This document shows positions 24,574 to 36,323 of a stretch of 64,000 bases of DNA, piece by piece. The notes beneath the pieces were generated by a model that searched no databases, was not told the origin of the DNA, and was given only the letters and a program-made list of their open reading frames with translations. The position numbers were made by a program, and so were the translations under genes. The stretch is from Vanrija pseudolonga. Its lineage: Eukaryota > Basidiomycota > Tremellomycetes > Trichosporonales > Trichosporonaceae. Location: positions 3,410,001 through 3,474,000 of the forward strand of contig NC_085851.1 in the NCBI RefSeq assembly GCF_020906515.1. Reading direction: 5' to 3'. The stretch's first letter is position 1, and each line of letters opens with the position of its first letter.

Positions 24574-25404
24574 GGGAACCGCGATGTGCAGAGTATTAGA
24601 CGTTGTTGAAACTGCGATGGTGCACTCGTCTGGTTTAAGCGGTCATTGCTCTGGCTGAACGCCAAAGGGAGCAAGGACAATCAAGCGAGATGAATGCAGA
24701 GAGAAGGTCGCGGTCGAGGCTGAAAGTAGGTAGGGGTTGGACGGCGCGTGTGTCGTCGTTGCGGCGTCGTGGGACAAAGCACGGAGCAAGTCGAGGCAAG
24801 GTCGAGATTGAAAGTTCAAGGGGGAAGTAGAGAGTTCTCTCTGGCGTCCAGCGCCGAGGCGATGCAAGCGACTTGTGCGGCCTGCGCAGGGTGTCTTGTT
24901 GCTGCTCGCTTTGTTGTGAGGACGCGATGACTCTTTGCGACTTTTTGTATTGCGTCGATGTGGGGGTTGTTGTTCAAAAGGACGACGACGAGGTCGAGCA
25001 ACCACAACCACGACCACCACCCACAGTGCACCCGTGTCAGCAGCCAACATTGAGCCGGCAAGCAAGGCGACAGGCAGGGAGGCAGGGAGGGAAGCCAAGG
25101 AAGGGGCGGCAAGACTGGCCCCGCCAGCCCGCCAGCCAGCCAGGCGGGGATCGACCAAAGGTAAAGCGGAATCAAATATCTATATCACCTTGACACCTCT
25201 GACAATCATGCTTGAACCTTTCCGCCAGTTAGCTCTTTGGGCCCTGAAAAGCCATCCGCGGCACGTCTATTCAGTCACTCTGGTCGAGAACATCGGCCCT
25301 CCCCGTGACAGACATTCACAGTCACCCGCAGCATGACGTGATGCTAAATGACATGCTGCTACTGCAATGTGCTATGGATGTGTATGGGAGGGGAGAAAGA
25401 GACA
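24574..25404. other. Intergenic: SOG2 promoter and NUP85 3' flank
   Basis: About 830 bases between two minus-strand genes. The part nearest SOG2 is pyrimidine-rich on the coding strand. A direct repeat of the gccagcca/ggcaggga type is present near 25075-25140. No gene recognised. Confidence 0.5.
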
Positions 25405-28121
25405 TTAAAACGGATTGTCAAAGCCGTCGACCAGCGCACGCGCAAGGTTGCGAGCGAGCGCCAACCGCACTTCGTCGAGCTTGCGCCTCGCAATCACGGT
25501 CCCCGCAGAGATTTCGTCGCCGGCCTTTGCGGGCACTCCATTCGCGGCCTTGGTCCCGTTGGCGCTGCCACTCTCCGCGGGCTGGCGCTCAAGATGACGC
25601 CACAGTTGGCGCAGGTATTCCACTGGCGCAGACTTCGAGTTGGAAACAACGTCATCAAGGACACGCATCAGCTCAAACGTGTCGTTTGAGCTGAACAGAA
25701 TCTCCTGGTCCTCCAGCAGGTCGACGCTCTCTGCGAGAAGAACCGACCAAAACTCGACGGGCGCAATGCTCGATGTGAGGAGGTTGACGAGCTTGGCCGC
25801 AGCCTTGTCTTTGGCACCCTGGCCGAGGTACAACAAGTAGTCGCGGAACTCGGAGAGGAAAGTAAGACGAGAAGCGAACATGACCATGGTCGTCTTCGAT
25901 TGGAGGCCGTCATAGTCGGTCAAGTCGCCCTGCTGCAGCTCGTTGAGAGTCAACGGCGCATCGTGCAGCATGGTTGGGGGGAGAGAGTCGACAAGGCGCA
26001 GGAACTCGGCACTGCCATGCTCGACGTAGGCATCCAGGATGGCTTCGGCTATCCTTGACAACGTGTAGCCGTCCTCAGCAGACAGGCTCATCGACGCAGC
26101 GAGCCCATATTCGCCTCGGCGGATCAGGCGGTCGGCCATGATGGCACTGATGACACGCCATTGTTCGTCCAGCTTGAGGCTCTGGCAAGTGTCGCGCAAC
26201 TCGGTGAAGTGCTCGAATGGGTTGGCGTCGCCATCCTCGAGGTCCATGTCGTTCCCATTTGCATGCAGAACGGCCTCGTTGTCGAGGCTGATGCTAACAT
26301 GGACAATGTACTCCTTCAGGCGGTTGCGACCATGGTCACCGGCGGCCGAGAGATAGTCGGCAATGGCTCGCCATAGCGTTGACTGGCTAGGGCTCTCCAT
26401 AATCATGTCGCTGTACTCGAGGAGGAAATAGTCGCGGAGTGATGTGTCAAAGCGCTCCTCGTCGTCGGGAACGAGGCCGAGCTTGTCGAAGACGTCTCCA
26501 AGGTGCGCTGCAAGCCAGACGTCGAGCTGGTGGCAGCCCATCAGGGCCTTGACGATATCACCCTGGGTCAAAGCCGACTGAATGGAGTCCTCGAGAAGAG
26601 TCGAGTCGACTGGCAGTTCCCTCAGAATGCGCTTGAGAAGCCCAGGGAGGTCATCTCTTCGGAGACTGACATCGACAAGCACGCCCCAAGCGCCGAGGGC
26701 CTCTCGCCAGTCAGAGCTCTCCTCAAGGACGCGCTCGTGCTTCCCCTCCAGCAGCTCCTGGACCGACCGGAAGTCGTCCTCCCATGAGGACCATTCGCTC
26801 GAGTACCCGGTGGCAGAGCTATCGAGCCAATGTCCGCGACCGCGACCGCCGAGGAACGAAGTAAACTCGGCGCGGAAACGAGCCAGCCACGCCTTGTGTG
26901 CAGTGGTGAACTGGTTGTCGAGAGGGTAGGCCGCCGTGTTGGTGGATCGGGGGAGCGACTGGACGTTGTTCGCAAGCAGAGTGCCTAGCTTGGCTATTGG
27001 TGGGTGTGGGTGGCCCGAGAGGGTGCGGAGGAAGGTGGCAGCCGGCTCGAACAGTCCACGCAGGAGACAGCGAATAACAAACGGCCAGAAGAGCGGCTCG
27101 TCCCAGGGCTGCGCGCTCTGGATAATCTCGTTACCCTCGTCGTTGATGTTCACTGCCCACATTAGCAACCCATACGGCAGTGTCATCACAAGCACTCACC
27201 GGGATCAGCCGCGTTGACCCAGTCCAGAAGCTCTTCTCCGACCAGCCCCTCTCCTCGTCCGTCCTGGGGGAGGTACAACACCTCGGCAAGGTTGAAGATG
27301 TTGTATACGTGGTTGTATTTGATCTTGTCTTCCTCCTGGCCAGGTCAGCAGCAGAACGCATTATTGCGACTCACATCAAGATCATCAGCGCTGCGCACTT
27401 TGTTGACCTCCTCAAGATACATGTCCACCAGGCGGCGCATGTGAATCACCGTCTCGGCAGCTGGTGGGCCCAGCAGGCCATCCAGAGCCACGAGGTTGCC
27501 CTTGCTGTCCCAAGCCTGAGCCAGGCCATCACCAGGCCTCGGTAGTCTGATCGAGGAGGCCACAATGTGCTGGAGCGACATGAAGAGCGTGTGCGTCTCG
27601 GAATAGAGGCCGTGAACCGCCCCAGAGAACTTGTTCAGCGACGCAATGTACATTGTGCGGTCACTCGTCGAGAGTTTGGGGTCGGTGAGCGCTGCCGGTG
27701 TGTCGTTGCCAGACGGCTAGTGATGATCAGCGGAGTTTCAAGCGACCGTCGCCATGCTTACACGCTTAGCGACCCAAGCAGCAATCTCGCCGTTGACAGG
27801 GCTGACAGCGGCGAGGAGCGTCCTCCCGCTGGCCTTCCACTTGGCCTTGTCCTTCCTCGTGAAGGCGTGGGGCTCGAGGTAGACCTCGTCGACGTCGGCG
27901 TCGGCATCGTCGTCATCGCCACCGTTGGCATCAACAATCATGTCGATCGAGGACGCCGAGGTGGCGGTCGTTGTTGACCCAAAGGCGCCGGCCGAGATGG
28001 AGTGGGCGAGCGGGGTGGGGTGCTTTGGAGCCGAGGGGTTGGAGAAGGAGAAGGGCAACGAGTTGGATGAGGAGCCCGCTGCCGGGAAGCCAAAGGCCGA
28101 CTTTCCTGTCGAGAAGGCCAT
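25405..28121 (-). CDS. NUP85: Nucleoporin NUP85 (Y-complex)
   Basis: Structural subunit of the nuclear pore outer ring (Nup84/Y complex). Exons (minus) 28121-27762, 27716-27375, 27335-27200 and 27152-25405 give 861 residues in frame. The N terminus is Phe/Gly/Ser-rich (FSTGKSAFGFPAAGSSS), which is unusual for a scaffold nucleoporin but short. An acidic stretch (DANGGDDDDADADVDE) follows. The rest is an alpha-solenoid with Nup85-type blocks: VNINDEGNEIIQSAQPWDEP, FWPFVIRCLLRGLFEPAATF, VDVSLRRDDLPGLLKRILRE, YGLAASMSLSAEDGYTLSRI and LAESVDLLEDQEILFSSND. Assignment rests on overall helical pattern and these blocks. It diverges from SPT6 over 468 bases. Confidence 0.85.
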
Positions 28122-28589
28122 CTTTGCGGAGTGCAGAGGATGATGCCTTGGGTAGGAAGGGGGATGAAGTAGAGTCGAGTGAAAGAAAGGGGCAGGACCT
28201 AGTTGTTCCAAGTGACGTCCGTCCGGCCGTCTCTGGGCACCAACAAAAGGCCAACTTGAAATCAACACAACGAGCACCAGCACCGTGCCACACGATTTTA
28301 ATTCCGCTTTCACCGATCACTGTACGGTGAGTGACCCACCCTGGCTGGCGGCAGCAGCAGCAGTTGAATGACCACCTGACGCACCAGCAGACAACTTCCA
28401 GTTCGACGCACTTTGTTGTGCTCCTATAAAGTAGTCGACCACATCACATCTCACTTTCTCTTCCACAAACACCCCCTCGACTGGGCGAATCCGCTGCGAA
28501 ATCACTCTAGCGGCGGTGCTGGAAAGCCTATCTCTGCGCAAACGGCGCGCCTCCCTCTACAAAGCCCGAAAGCGCGCCTAAAACTCGAC
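28122..28589. promoter_or_regulatory. Divergent promoter region NUP85 / SPT6
   Basis: 468 bases between the two start codons. A possible TATA-like CTATAAAG lies near 28425, about 160 bases before the SPT6 ATG. A run of GCAGCAGCAG lies near 28350. No specific factor site is claimed. Confidence 0.5.
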
Positions 28590-31500
28590 ATGTCAGACGT
28601 CTCCTCTGAAGGAGAGGGCGACGTTATCCACCCCTATGGCGACGACGATCGCAACAGGGACTCGTCGGACGAATCCGAGGAGGAGGACCCGGAGGAGCTC
28701 CGCCGCGTCCATGACGGATTCATCGTAGACGGAGAAGACGACGACGACGATGATGACGATGACAATGAGGACCCGGCAGAGAAGCGTCGGCGGAAGCGCA
28801 AGGAGAGGAGGAAGAAGAGGAAAAGGAGGGAGCGCGAGCGCGCCAGGCGGGAACAGGACGACCTTTCAGAGGACGACCTGGATCTCATCAACGAGAACAC
28901 TGGCGGCGCCGGTCCTTCTCGGCCGCTCAAGCGTCTTCGCCGAAGGAGTGGCTCCGACGATGACAACCTCCCCCGTCTCCAGGACATGTTCGACGACGAA
29001 GATCGTCGCAACGCAAGTGATGACGAGGACGATCTGGCCGACTTCATCGAGGAAGACGAGGACGACGAGACGACTCGCAACGAGACGGAGGAGCAGAGAA
29101 GGCAGCGCCGGCGCGAGGAGAAGGCTCGTCGCCGCGAAGCCGCTCGCGCTCGTCCCGAGTTAGCCGGCGTCGACAAGGAGTGAGTACCTGACCGTGGGAT
29201 AGTCTAACCTTGCAGCTCGTGGGATGAGATCTTTGACGTCTTTGGCGACGGCCACGACTACGACTGGGCGCTCGAGGGAGAAGAGGGCATGGAGGCCGAG
29301 GAGGAGGAGAAGAAGGACCTCAGACTGGAGGACGTCTTCGACCCTGCAGAGATCAAGGCACGCCGTTTGCTCGACGAGGATCGCGCTATCGCCCAGGTGG
29401 ACCGGCCAGAGCGTCACCAGCTCGTCAACTCGACACTGTCCGACAACCCCATCCTCGCGCCCGACAGCTTGTTCCCCCCACCTGACCTCGCCGCCGGCTG
29501 GGCGTACACGCGCATCTCGCAGCGCACAGGATACCTGTTCTGCAACTTGGGCGCAGACAACTCGTGGCCAGAGTCGACACCAGACGACCCGTACCCCCAC
29601 CCCCAGCCTCGTCGACTCGATCTCGCTGTCGAGTTCTTGAAGGTGGTCTCGACGGCGCTCAACATGATGTATGTCCAGCACCTCGAGGTTCCATACCTGT
29701 GGCACTACAAGCGTGACGCCTTCAGCGTTCTTGAGAACCAGGGTCAGAGCTCTGTTCAGTTCCTTGACCGCGACGAGCTGTGGACGCTGTACAACCTCGG
29801 TATCCGGTTCCGCGCCATCTGGGAGCGCAACCAGCAGGTCCAGCAGTTGTGGGACAAGATCAGGGCTCGCCGCCCTGAAGTCGAGGACAAGTACCTCACG
29901 CAAACTCTCCTCCCTTCGGTCTGCAACATGTCGATCGAGGCCGCAGCCGAGGGCGCCGACTGGCTGGCATACCACTACGCAAGCGACATCCGTGCCATCA
30001 AGGAGGAGGAGTCTTTCGAAGAGGGCATCAAGCGTCTGCCTGAGCGTGCGTCTGGCGACAGGGCGCGCGAGGGGCCGATCATGAAGCTCGTCGAGGCGTT
30101 TGGCATTTCGGTACCGTCTGTCGCTGTGACCTTTAACGACCCCGAGGGAGTCCCCGTGCCGCCGAACAACCCAGACCGACTCCCGCTCGAGGTGGCCGAG
30201 GAGTACTCTGGCGAAGGCACCCACTTCGCATCGGCGGACTCCGCCCTCGCTGCCGCCAAGCGTATCCTCATTGCCGACTTTGCTCGTGACCCCACCATCC
30301 GCCAGCAGGCCCGTGACTTTGTGGAAGCTTGCGGCACGGTCACGGTATCGCCCACAGAACGCGGCATGACTGTGATCGACGAGTACAGCACCTACAGCAC
30401 GTTCAAGTTCCTCACCGAGAAGCCTGTCGAGCTGTTCAAGAACACTCCGCAGTTCTTGCATATCCTCAAGGCTGAGGAGGAGGGCTTGGTCAAGATCACC
30501 ATCAGCGTGCCCCAGATCCAGATTGACGACTTTGCGGGCACACTTGTGCGCTGCTGTCGCTCACCCGAGTACACCGAGGTGGCGACGGCATGGAACGAAC
30601 TCCGTGACGAAATCTGCCAGACTGTCGTTAACAAGCACTACATTCCTGCCGCGACCCCATGGCTCAAGGAGCACATGCGCTCCCAGGCCGAGGAGTATGT
30701 TTCCGAGTTGTGTCGCATGGAACTCGAGCTTGTGAGTGGACTAGAAGGGATCGATGTGCTCTTTCTAACCCCGACTAGCGTGTCAACGTACGCCCGTATG
30801 CCCGTCGCGGCGACAACACGGGTGAGACACCCACCGTCCTCGCCATCACTGTGGGCCGCGGCAACGTCAACGACGCTGTCATTGCGGTTCTCCTTGGCGA
30901 CGACGGCGTTATTCGCCAGTCGTACAAGTTTGACAACTTGCGCGACGAGGAGCCACGAAGCGCCTTCCTCGAGGTCGTTGGCAAGCGCCGCCCGGACGTC
31001 ATTGTCATCGGTGGCATGTCAGCACACACTGGCCGGCTTCGTGACGACGCTCAACGGGCCCTTCGTGACCTAGCCATCCGCGAGTCTGGCCTGCGGCCGC
31101 CTGTCAGCGAGGCGTACCAGTCCCACGACGAGTTCGAAGACGCAAGCGCCGATTTTGAGAGGCATCTTTCACCATCAATTGTCCCCCTCATCTTTGTCAA
31201 TGACGCCACTGCTCGTCTGTACATGAACTCGGAGGAGGCTGCGACCGAACACCCTGAACTTCCCATCAACGGCCGTTATGCTCTTGGTCTTGCGAGGTAC
31301 ACCCAGAACCCCCTCAACGCCTACTGTCGTCTGGGCCGCCAGGTCTCGTCCGTCTCGTACATGGAGCACCACCAAAAGCTTGTTCCCGAGGAGCGTCTGT
31401 TGGTTCACCTGGAGCGCGGTCTTGTCAACGCTGTCTGCTTCACCGGCATCGACGTCAACACCTGCGTTCAGGACCAGTACCAGCGCGCCATGCTGCCGTT

Positions 31501-33433
31501 CGTCGCTGGCCTCGGGCCTCGCAAGGCCGACCAGCTGGTCAACGCCACCAACAAGCACGGAACGCTTCTGAACCGCCTCCAGCTGTCCGAGTTTGGCACT
31601 TTCGGCCCGACCATCTTTGAGAACGTCGCTGGATTCCTCTCGATTGACGCTGATCTCAAGGACTTCAGCCTCGACCAAGGAGACGCCCATGAGCAGCCCG
31701 AGCCGCTGGACATGACTCGCATCCACCCCGAGGACTACGAGTTTGCCCAGAAGATGTGTCAGGATGCCCTGGATCTCGACGCCGAGGACGTTGCCGACCA
31801 GCACAAGTCTACAGTTGTCGTCCAGCTCATGCAGGACGAGGACCGCGCGCGCAAGCTTGGAGAGCTCAACCTGGACGACTTCGCCTTCAACCTCCAGCGT
31901 CAGGGCGAGGGAAACAAGCGCCACACTCTTGGCGCGATTGTTCAGGAGCTCATCCAGTGGCGTGCTGATCGTCGCCCTGCATTCTACATCCCAGGCGACT
32001 GGGAGATCCTCACCATGCTCACCGGCGAAACGGAGCGTACACTCGGCCGTGGTATCCGTGTCACGGCAACTGTCCGTCGCGCTCTTGCCAGCCGCGCGTT
32101 CTGTGCACTTGAGTCTGGCATTGACGGTATTGTTGATCGCGAGTACGTCTCGGACGACGACAATCTGGTTAGATCTTGCGAGGACGTCTTCCACAAGGGC
32201 CAGGCCATCAAGGCGGTTATTATCAGCCCTGAGCCGGCTCGTCTCCAGGCTCGGCTTTCGACCCGTGAATCGGACCTCGTTCAGTCGGTTCCGTTCGTCC
32301 AGCCATTCCGCGAGGAGCCGTACAACGACCCCGAGAGGAGGCGCATGGCGGAGGAGGCTGCTGCGCAAAAGAGACGTCGCGAGGCGGGCGCTGTCAAGCG
32401 TGTCGTCAACCACCCCAACTGGCACGTCATGAACTCGGGCCAGGCAGAGCAGTACCTCGCCGGTATGCACCGCGGCGACGTTGTCATTCGCCCCTCTTCC
32501 AAGGGCGCCGACCACCTTGCGGTTACCTGGAAGGTCGACGAAGACGTCTACCAGCATCTTGGTGAGTTGACTGAAGCTGTACGAGAGAGCTGTGGCTGAC
32601 CAGGTACAGACGTGCAAGAGATCGACAAGCCAAACGAATACGCCCTTGGTCGCCTCCTCCAGGTTGCGGGCAAGTACAACTACTCGGATCTCGACGATTT
32701 GGTCATCAACCACGTCAAGGCCACTGCACGCAAGTTTGACGAGATGCAGATGCACGAGAAGTACAAGTCGGAGAACGAGCTGGGTGAGTGTGCCGTGGTC
32801 TCTGTTGTCACCACAATTATCTAACGCCCTGCAGAGTCGTACCTCAAGAACTATGTGCAAGCACACCCCGGCCGAAGCATGTACGGCTTCAGTATCGACA
32901 GCGACCGGCCAGGGTACATCAAGCTGTGCTTCTTGAACAAGTCGACCAAGGATGGCGGTGTGATCCAGACCTGGCCTGTCAAGGTTCTTCCTGGAGCGTA
33001 CAAGCTGGGCAACGCCGAGGTGCCGGGTGTGACTGAGCTGTCCAACGCCTTCAAGGCGCAATACTCTGCAAAACTTATGGAGCAGGGCGGCGGCGGCGGC
33101 AAGACTCCAGGCATTCGTCAAGGCGGTCGTACTCCAGGCGGACGCACGCCAGGTATGCGTGGTGGTGCGACGCCCATGCACGGCCGAACGCCGGCCTACC
33201 CAGTGCAAGGCGGCCGGACACCAGGCTATGGCCAACAGCCGCCTCCTGGCGGCGGGCGTACACCGGGCTATGGGTATCCCCCGCAAGGGCACGGTGGTTA
33301 CGGTGGACCTCCTCCACCAGGCGGACCGGGTGGCGGTCCCCCTCCCCCCGGAGGACCTGGGCCCGGCGGGCCTAGCTTCAATGCGGAGCGGGCTGCGATG
33401 ATTGCAAGGCAGAATGGGGGCGGACGGTACTAG
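28590..33433 (+). CDS. SPT6: Transcription elongation factor and histone chaperone SPT6
   Basis: Nuclear histone chaperone that travels with RNA polymerase II. Exons 28590-29179, 29216-30731, 30779-32561, 32610-32783 and 32835-33433 join in frame to 1553 residues, close to yeast Spt6 (1451). The acidic N terminus ([20 protein letters not shown]) contains the Spn1/Iws1-type binding block [19 protein letters not shown]. The core has helix-turn-helix and YqgF-like parts ([20 protein letters not shown] near residue 726), a helix-hairpin-helix ([20 protein letters not shown] near 940), an S1-like region and the tandem SH2 domain ([20 protein letters not shown] near 1260; [20 protein letters not shown]). 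The last 115 residues are Gly-Arg-Thr-Pro repeats. Long open frames on the opposite strand are shadows. Confidence 0.96.
33087..33290 (+). repeat. Gly-Arg-Thr-Pro repeats at the SPT6 C terminus
   Basis: About eight irregular copies of a (G/H)(K/R)TPG-type motif spaced 6-15 residues apart ([37 protein letters not shown]). They are followed by Pro/Gly-rich sequence. Spt5 CTRs and animal SPT6 tails carry similar Thr-Pro sites that are phosphorylated by elongation kinases; that role here is inferred. Confidence 0.85.
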
Positions 33434-34044
33434 AGTGTGAAGTGAGGGTCGAGGGCAGCCATGTACCAGTATATCATATTAGGGAGATTCTCATTTTCAT
33501 ATGCATGTGGAGCATTGTGAGTGTGGAGTGGTGGTGGTGGAGTGGTGGTGGAGGAGTGTGGTGTGGTGATGGTGGAGCGATATCTGCCACGGTTATAAAA
33601 TCGGGATGTGTGTGTTTGAGGGCATTCTGGCTGGTATTGTGGCATGCGGCCTGTGTGCGGGGATATCTAGCAGGCAGGCAGGCAGCATTGCTAGCTAGCT
33701 AGCATCAAGGCCGAGGTTGAAAACGTGACATTGGGGGTCGGCAGGGCGGCAGCTGCGGCGTCGATCGATGGACCAAGTGAGTGACTGCGTGGTCCCTGGC
33801 GACTAGAAATCGATCCAACAACGGCCCAATTTAGGAAGACGGCGTCATCCCAAACAAATCTACCAGCCAGCCAGCCAGCCAGGTCGAAGTGGAGACCGTC
33901 GACTCATCGGCTCACACATGGCAAAGGGGTGACACATCTCTCTCTCTATCTCTCTCTCGACTTTGACTCTTCTACATTACACTCCACTCTCCATCGCACA
34001 CACAACTACTACCATCTCGCCTTCCTCCCGCCGACACCGCCGGG
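33434..34044. other. Intergenic: SPT6 3' flank and next promoter
   Basis: About 610 bases. A GGTGGTGGAGTGG repeat lies at 33525-33560, a GCAGGCAGGCAGGCAG and GCTAGCTAGCTAGC pair near 33670-33703, CAGC runs near 33865, and a TCTC run near 33940-33958. All are simple sequence. No gene recognised. Confidence 0.55.
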
Positions 34045-36011
34045 ATGAGCAAGAAGACCCCCACCGAGACTCCAAAGTGGAGCCCGTCGGCACCACCTGC
34101 CGCACTCTCCCCCGCGGCCTTCAGCCTCACGCCGTCGACGCCTACGTTGGTCGAGGGCCGGCAAACGCACTCCCTCTTCCGCCCGTTTCCAGTGCCACAG
34201 ACGCACAAGCAATGGTTCTACCTCTACTTTCTGCAAGGCTTTGGCGCCGGCATCATTGACGGCGCCGTCAACTTTGCGATCGCCTATGGGAGTGAGTAGG
34301 ATGGCGGTGGTGCGATGGGTGGGGGGGCTGACGATATCCCAGTGTACCACAGCCAGTCGAACGTTAGGGTAAGTAAAGCGATATTCGTCGACGACGCGCC
34401 CGGCCGTCTTACGCGCGACGTGGCGCCAAGCGACGGGCGTCGTGGACACTGAGCAAGGCAGTTGGCAGAGAGAGCCGCACTAACACGCCCCAGATGTGGG
34501 TGCTCAAGCACAACACGGTCGCTGGCGACATGGGCGTGACCTGCATCATCCAGTGCGCCGTCTCGATGCTCATCACGTCGACACTGGTCCACACCGACCT
34601 GCATCACAAGGCCATCCAGCCCCTGCCTTTCGTGTACCCCCACGTCGAGCACCTCCCTGACCCGCGCGTGCTCTTTGACCACATCTTCAACAGGAAGGTG
34701 CTCAAGAAGACGCAGGAGGAGAAGAAGGAGGGCGAGGACGCGGACCTGGCCGAAGCCGACAAGGACGCTCAGCTGTACGAGGCGGTATTGGCGCGCCGCC
34801 GCGAGTACGGCTTCACAAAGTACTACTTCCTCATGCTGGTGCGATTCATCTTTGAGGGCACGGAAATGAACATGCTCGCGGACCGTTCCATCGGCCCCAG
34901 GAGGTGGTTCCTGCGCTTGCTTTGGACCGCGGCCCAGGGAGCCTCGATCGGCATCGTCTTCGGCTTCCCGCTCTGGTGTCTGGCGATTGTCATCCTCGGC
35001 CCCATCTACGGCACTCGTAACATGCACGGCAAGTGGGCCCCCCAGGCGATCAAGGCTGTCTTCGCGGCGATTCTTGGCTGGATCACCAACCCGGTGATCG
35101 CCACTCTGGCGCTTGGTTCTCAGGCCGACCACCACCTGGTCGTTATCCCGATCGACGAGGAGCACGGCCGTACCCAGCGCGACGCGTCTCCCGGGGCTAC
35201 GTCGTCTCTGGGCATTGACGCGATCCCCGAGGGCGAGGAGCTGCAGCCTGTCGTGTCCCGCCCCTCGCCTGTGCTTCTCAAGCCGCGCGGCTCGTTCATC
35301 GACCCCGAGACGAGCCGCAAGCGCTCGGACAGCGGTGCATCGGGTCGCGGACGCGCGGGCTCGGTCTCGCGCCCGCCCTTCACCCAGAACGTCTCGTACC
35401 TCTCGACCCACTCGGAATTCGCCACGGCCGCTACGGGCGCGACGGCGGCGGCGGCAGGCGCCACTCTGACCACCGCCACCATCACCCCTGGCCGGGTCCG
35501 AGCGCTCACCGTCTCGTCGTACGTCTCGTCCTCTGGCTCGCCTGCTGCTCCTCCGCCCGCGCCCCTTCCCGCGACCCCCACGTCGTTCACCTACGCCCTC
35601 GGCGGTGCCGGTGGTCGCGCGAAGCGTGTTGGCCGTTCGCGCGCCTCGACCACCACGGGCCCGCTGCCGCTGCCGCCTACGCCGGCCGACCGACGGACCG
35701 CGTCGACCGGCCTCGGCACGCCCACGACGCCAGCCTCGTTCCGCCCTGCCACGGCCACGGCGACGACGCCCTCGCGTGCCCGCGCCAGCAGCGACGTGGC
35801 GGGCGGTGCTCTGCACGTCACAGGCGTGCAGCCCGCCGGCGCGGCGCCCAGAGTCGAGGTTGTCGAGGACTCGAACTTTGACGTGTTTGGCCGGACGGAC
35901 GTGGAGGTGCCCGCCATTGCCCTGCAGCGCCCCAGTATGGAGGTGGAGCGTGAGCGCGAGCTGGCCCGCCAGGAGCGCGAGCGCGAGCGCGAGGACCGCT
36001 CCAGACTGTAG
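34045..36011 (+). CDS. Fungal multi-pass membrane protein of unknown function
   Basis: Exons 34045-34291, 34343-34368 and 34494-36011 join in frame to 596 residues. Predicted helices include WFYLYFLQGFGAGIIDGAVN, VTCIIQCAVSMLITSTL, a long amphipathic region (HIFNRKVLKKTQEEKKEG), RRWFLRLLWTAAQGASIGIV, FPLWCLAIVILGPIYG and AIKAVFAAILGWITNPVIAT. This pattern recalls a fungal family listed as DUF2456, but I cannot confirm that without a search. The second half is cytosolic and Ser/Thr/Pro/Ala-rich and ends in an Arg/Glu helix (REREREDRSRL). The middle exon is only 26 nt and sits between introns of 50 and 125 nt. The molecular role is not known to me. Confidence 0.75.
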
Positions 36012-36323
36012 CCGCCGGCGTGTGTGTAAACGACACGGCGCCAGTGTATTGAACCTCGGGGCGTCTCCCGACCGACCTCATGTAGCCCCACCCCACCCCT
36101 TGCTTATAGATTTGCCTTTGGCTTTAATGCGATGTGACTTGTGCATCTGGCTGGTAGGCTGCAAGTTGTTGGCTGGTTTTTGCCACGTTTGTGTGTGGAG
36201 AGCGACTAGCGACATTGCCGCGGGCGTCATTTCACGTGGGCTGCGTCTCCGCCGCTTCAGCCGCAGTGAGTGAGGGACCTTAGTGCGCCTCCACCAGAAC
36301 CCACCACTTTGTTCACCAACACA
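36012..36323. other. Short intergenic region
   Basis: 312 bases between same-strand genes: 3' flank of the membrane protein and promoter of the WD40 gene. Nothing recognised beyond a C-rich stretch near 36087-36100. Confidence 0.5.

Noticed and set aside
29160-30461. 433-codon open frame on the minus strand
   Set aside because: Shadow of SPT6 exon 2.
31175-33292. 705-codon open frame on the minus strand
   Set aside because: Lies antisense over conserved SPT6 exons. In GC-rich coding DNA the complementary frame is often open; composition is Leu/Val/Arg-rich with no domain.
34284-35816. 510-codon Arg/Gly-rich open frame on the minus strand
   Set aside because: Shadow of the Ser/Thr/Ala-rich membrane-protein exon; low complexity mirrors the GC-rich codons.
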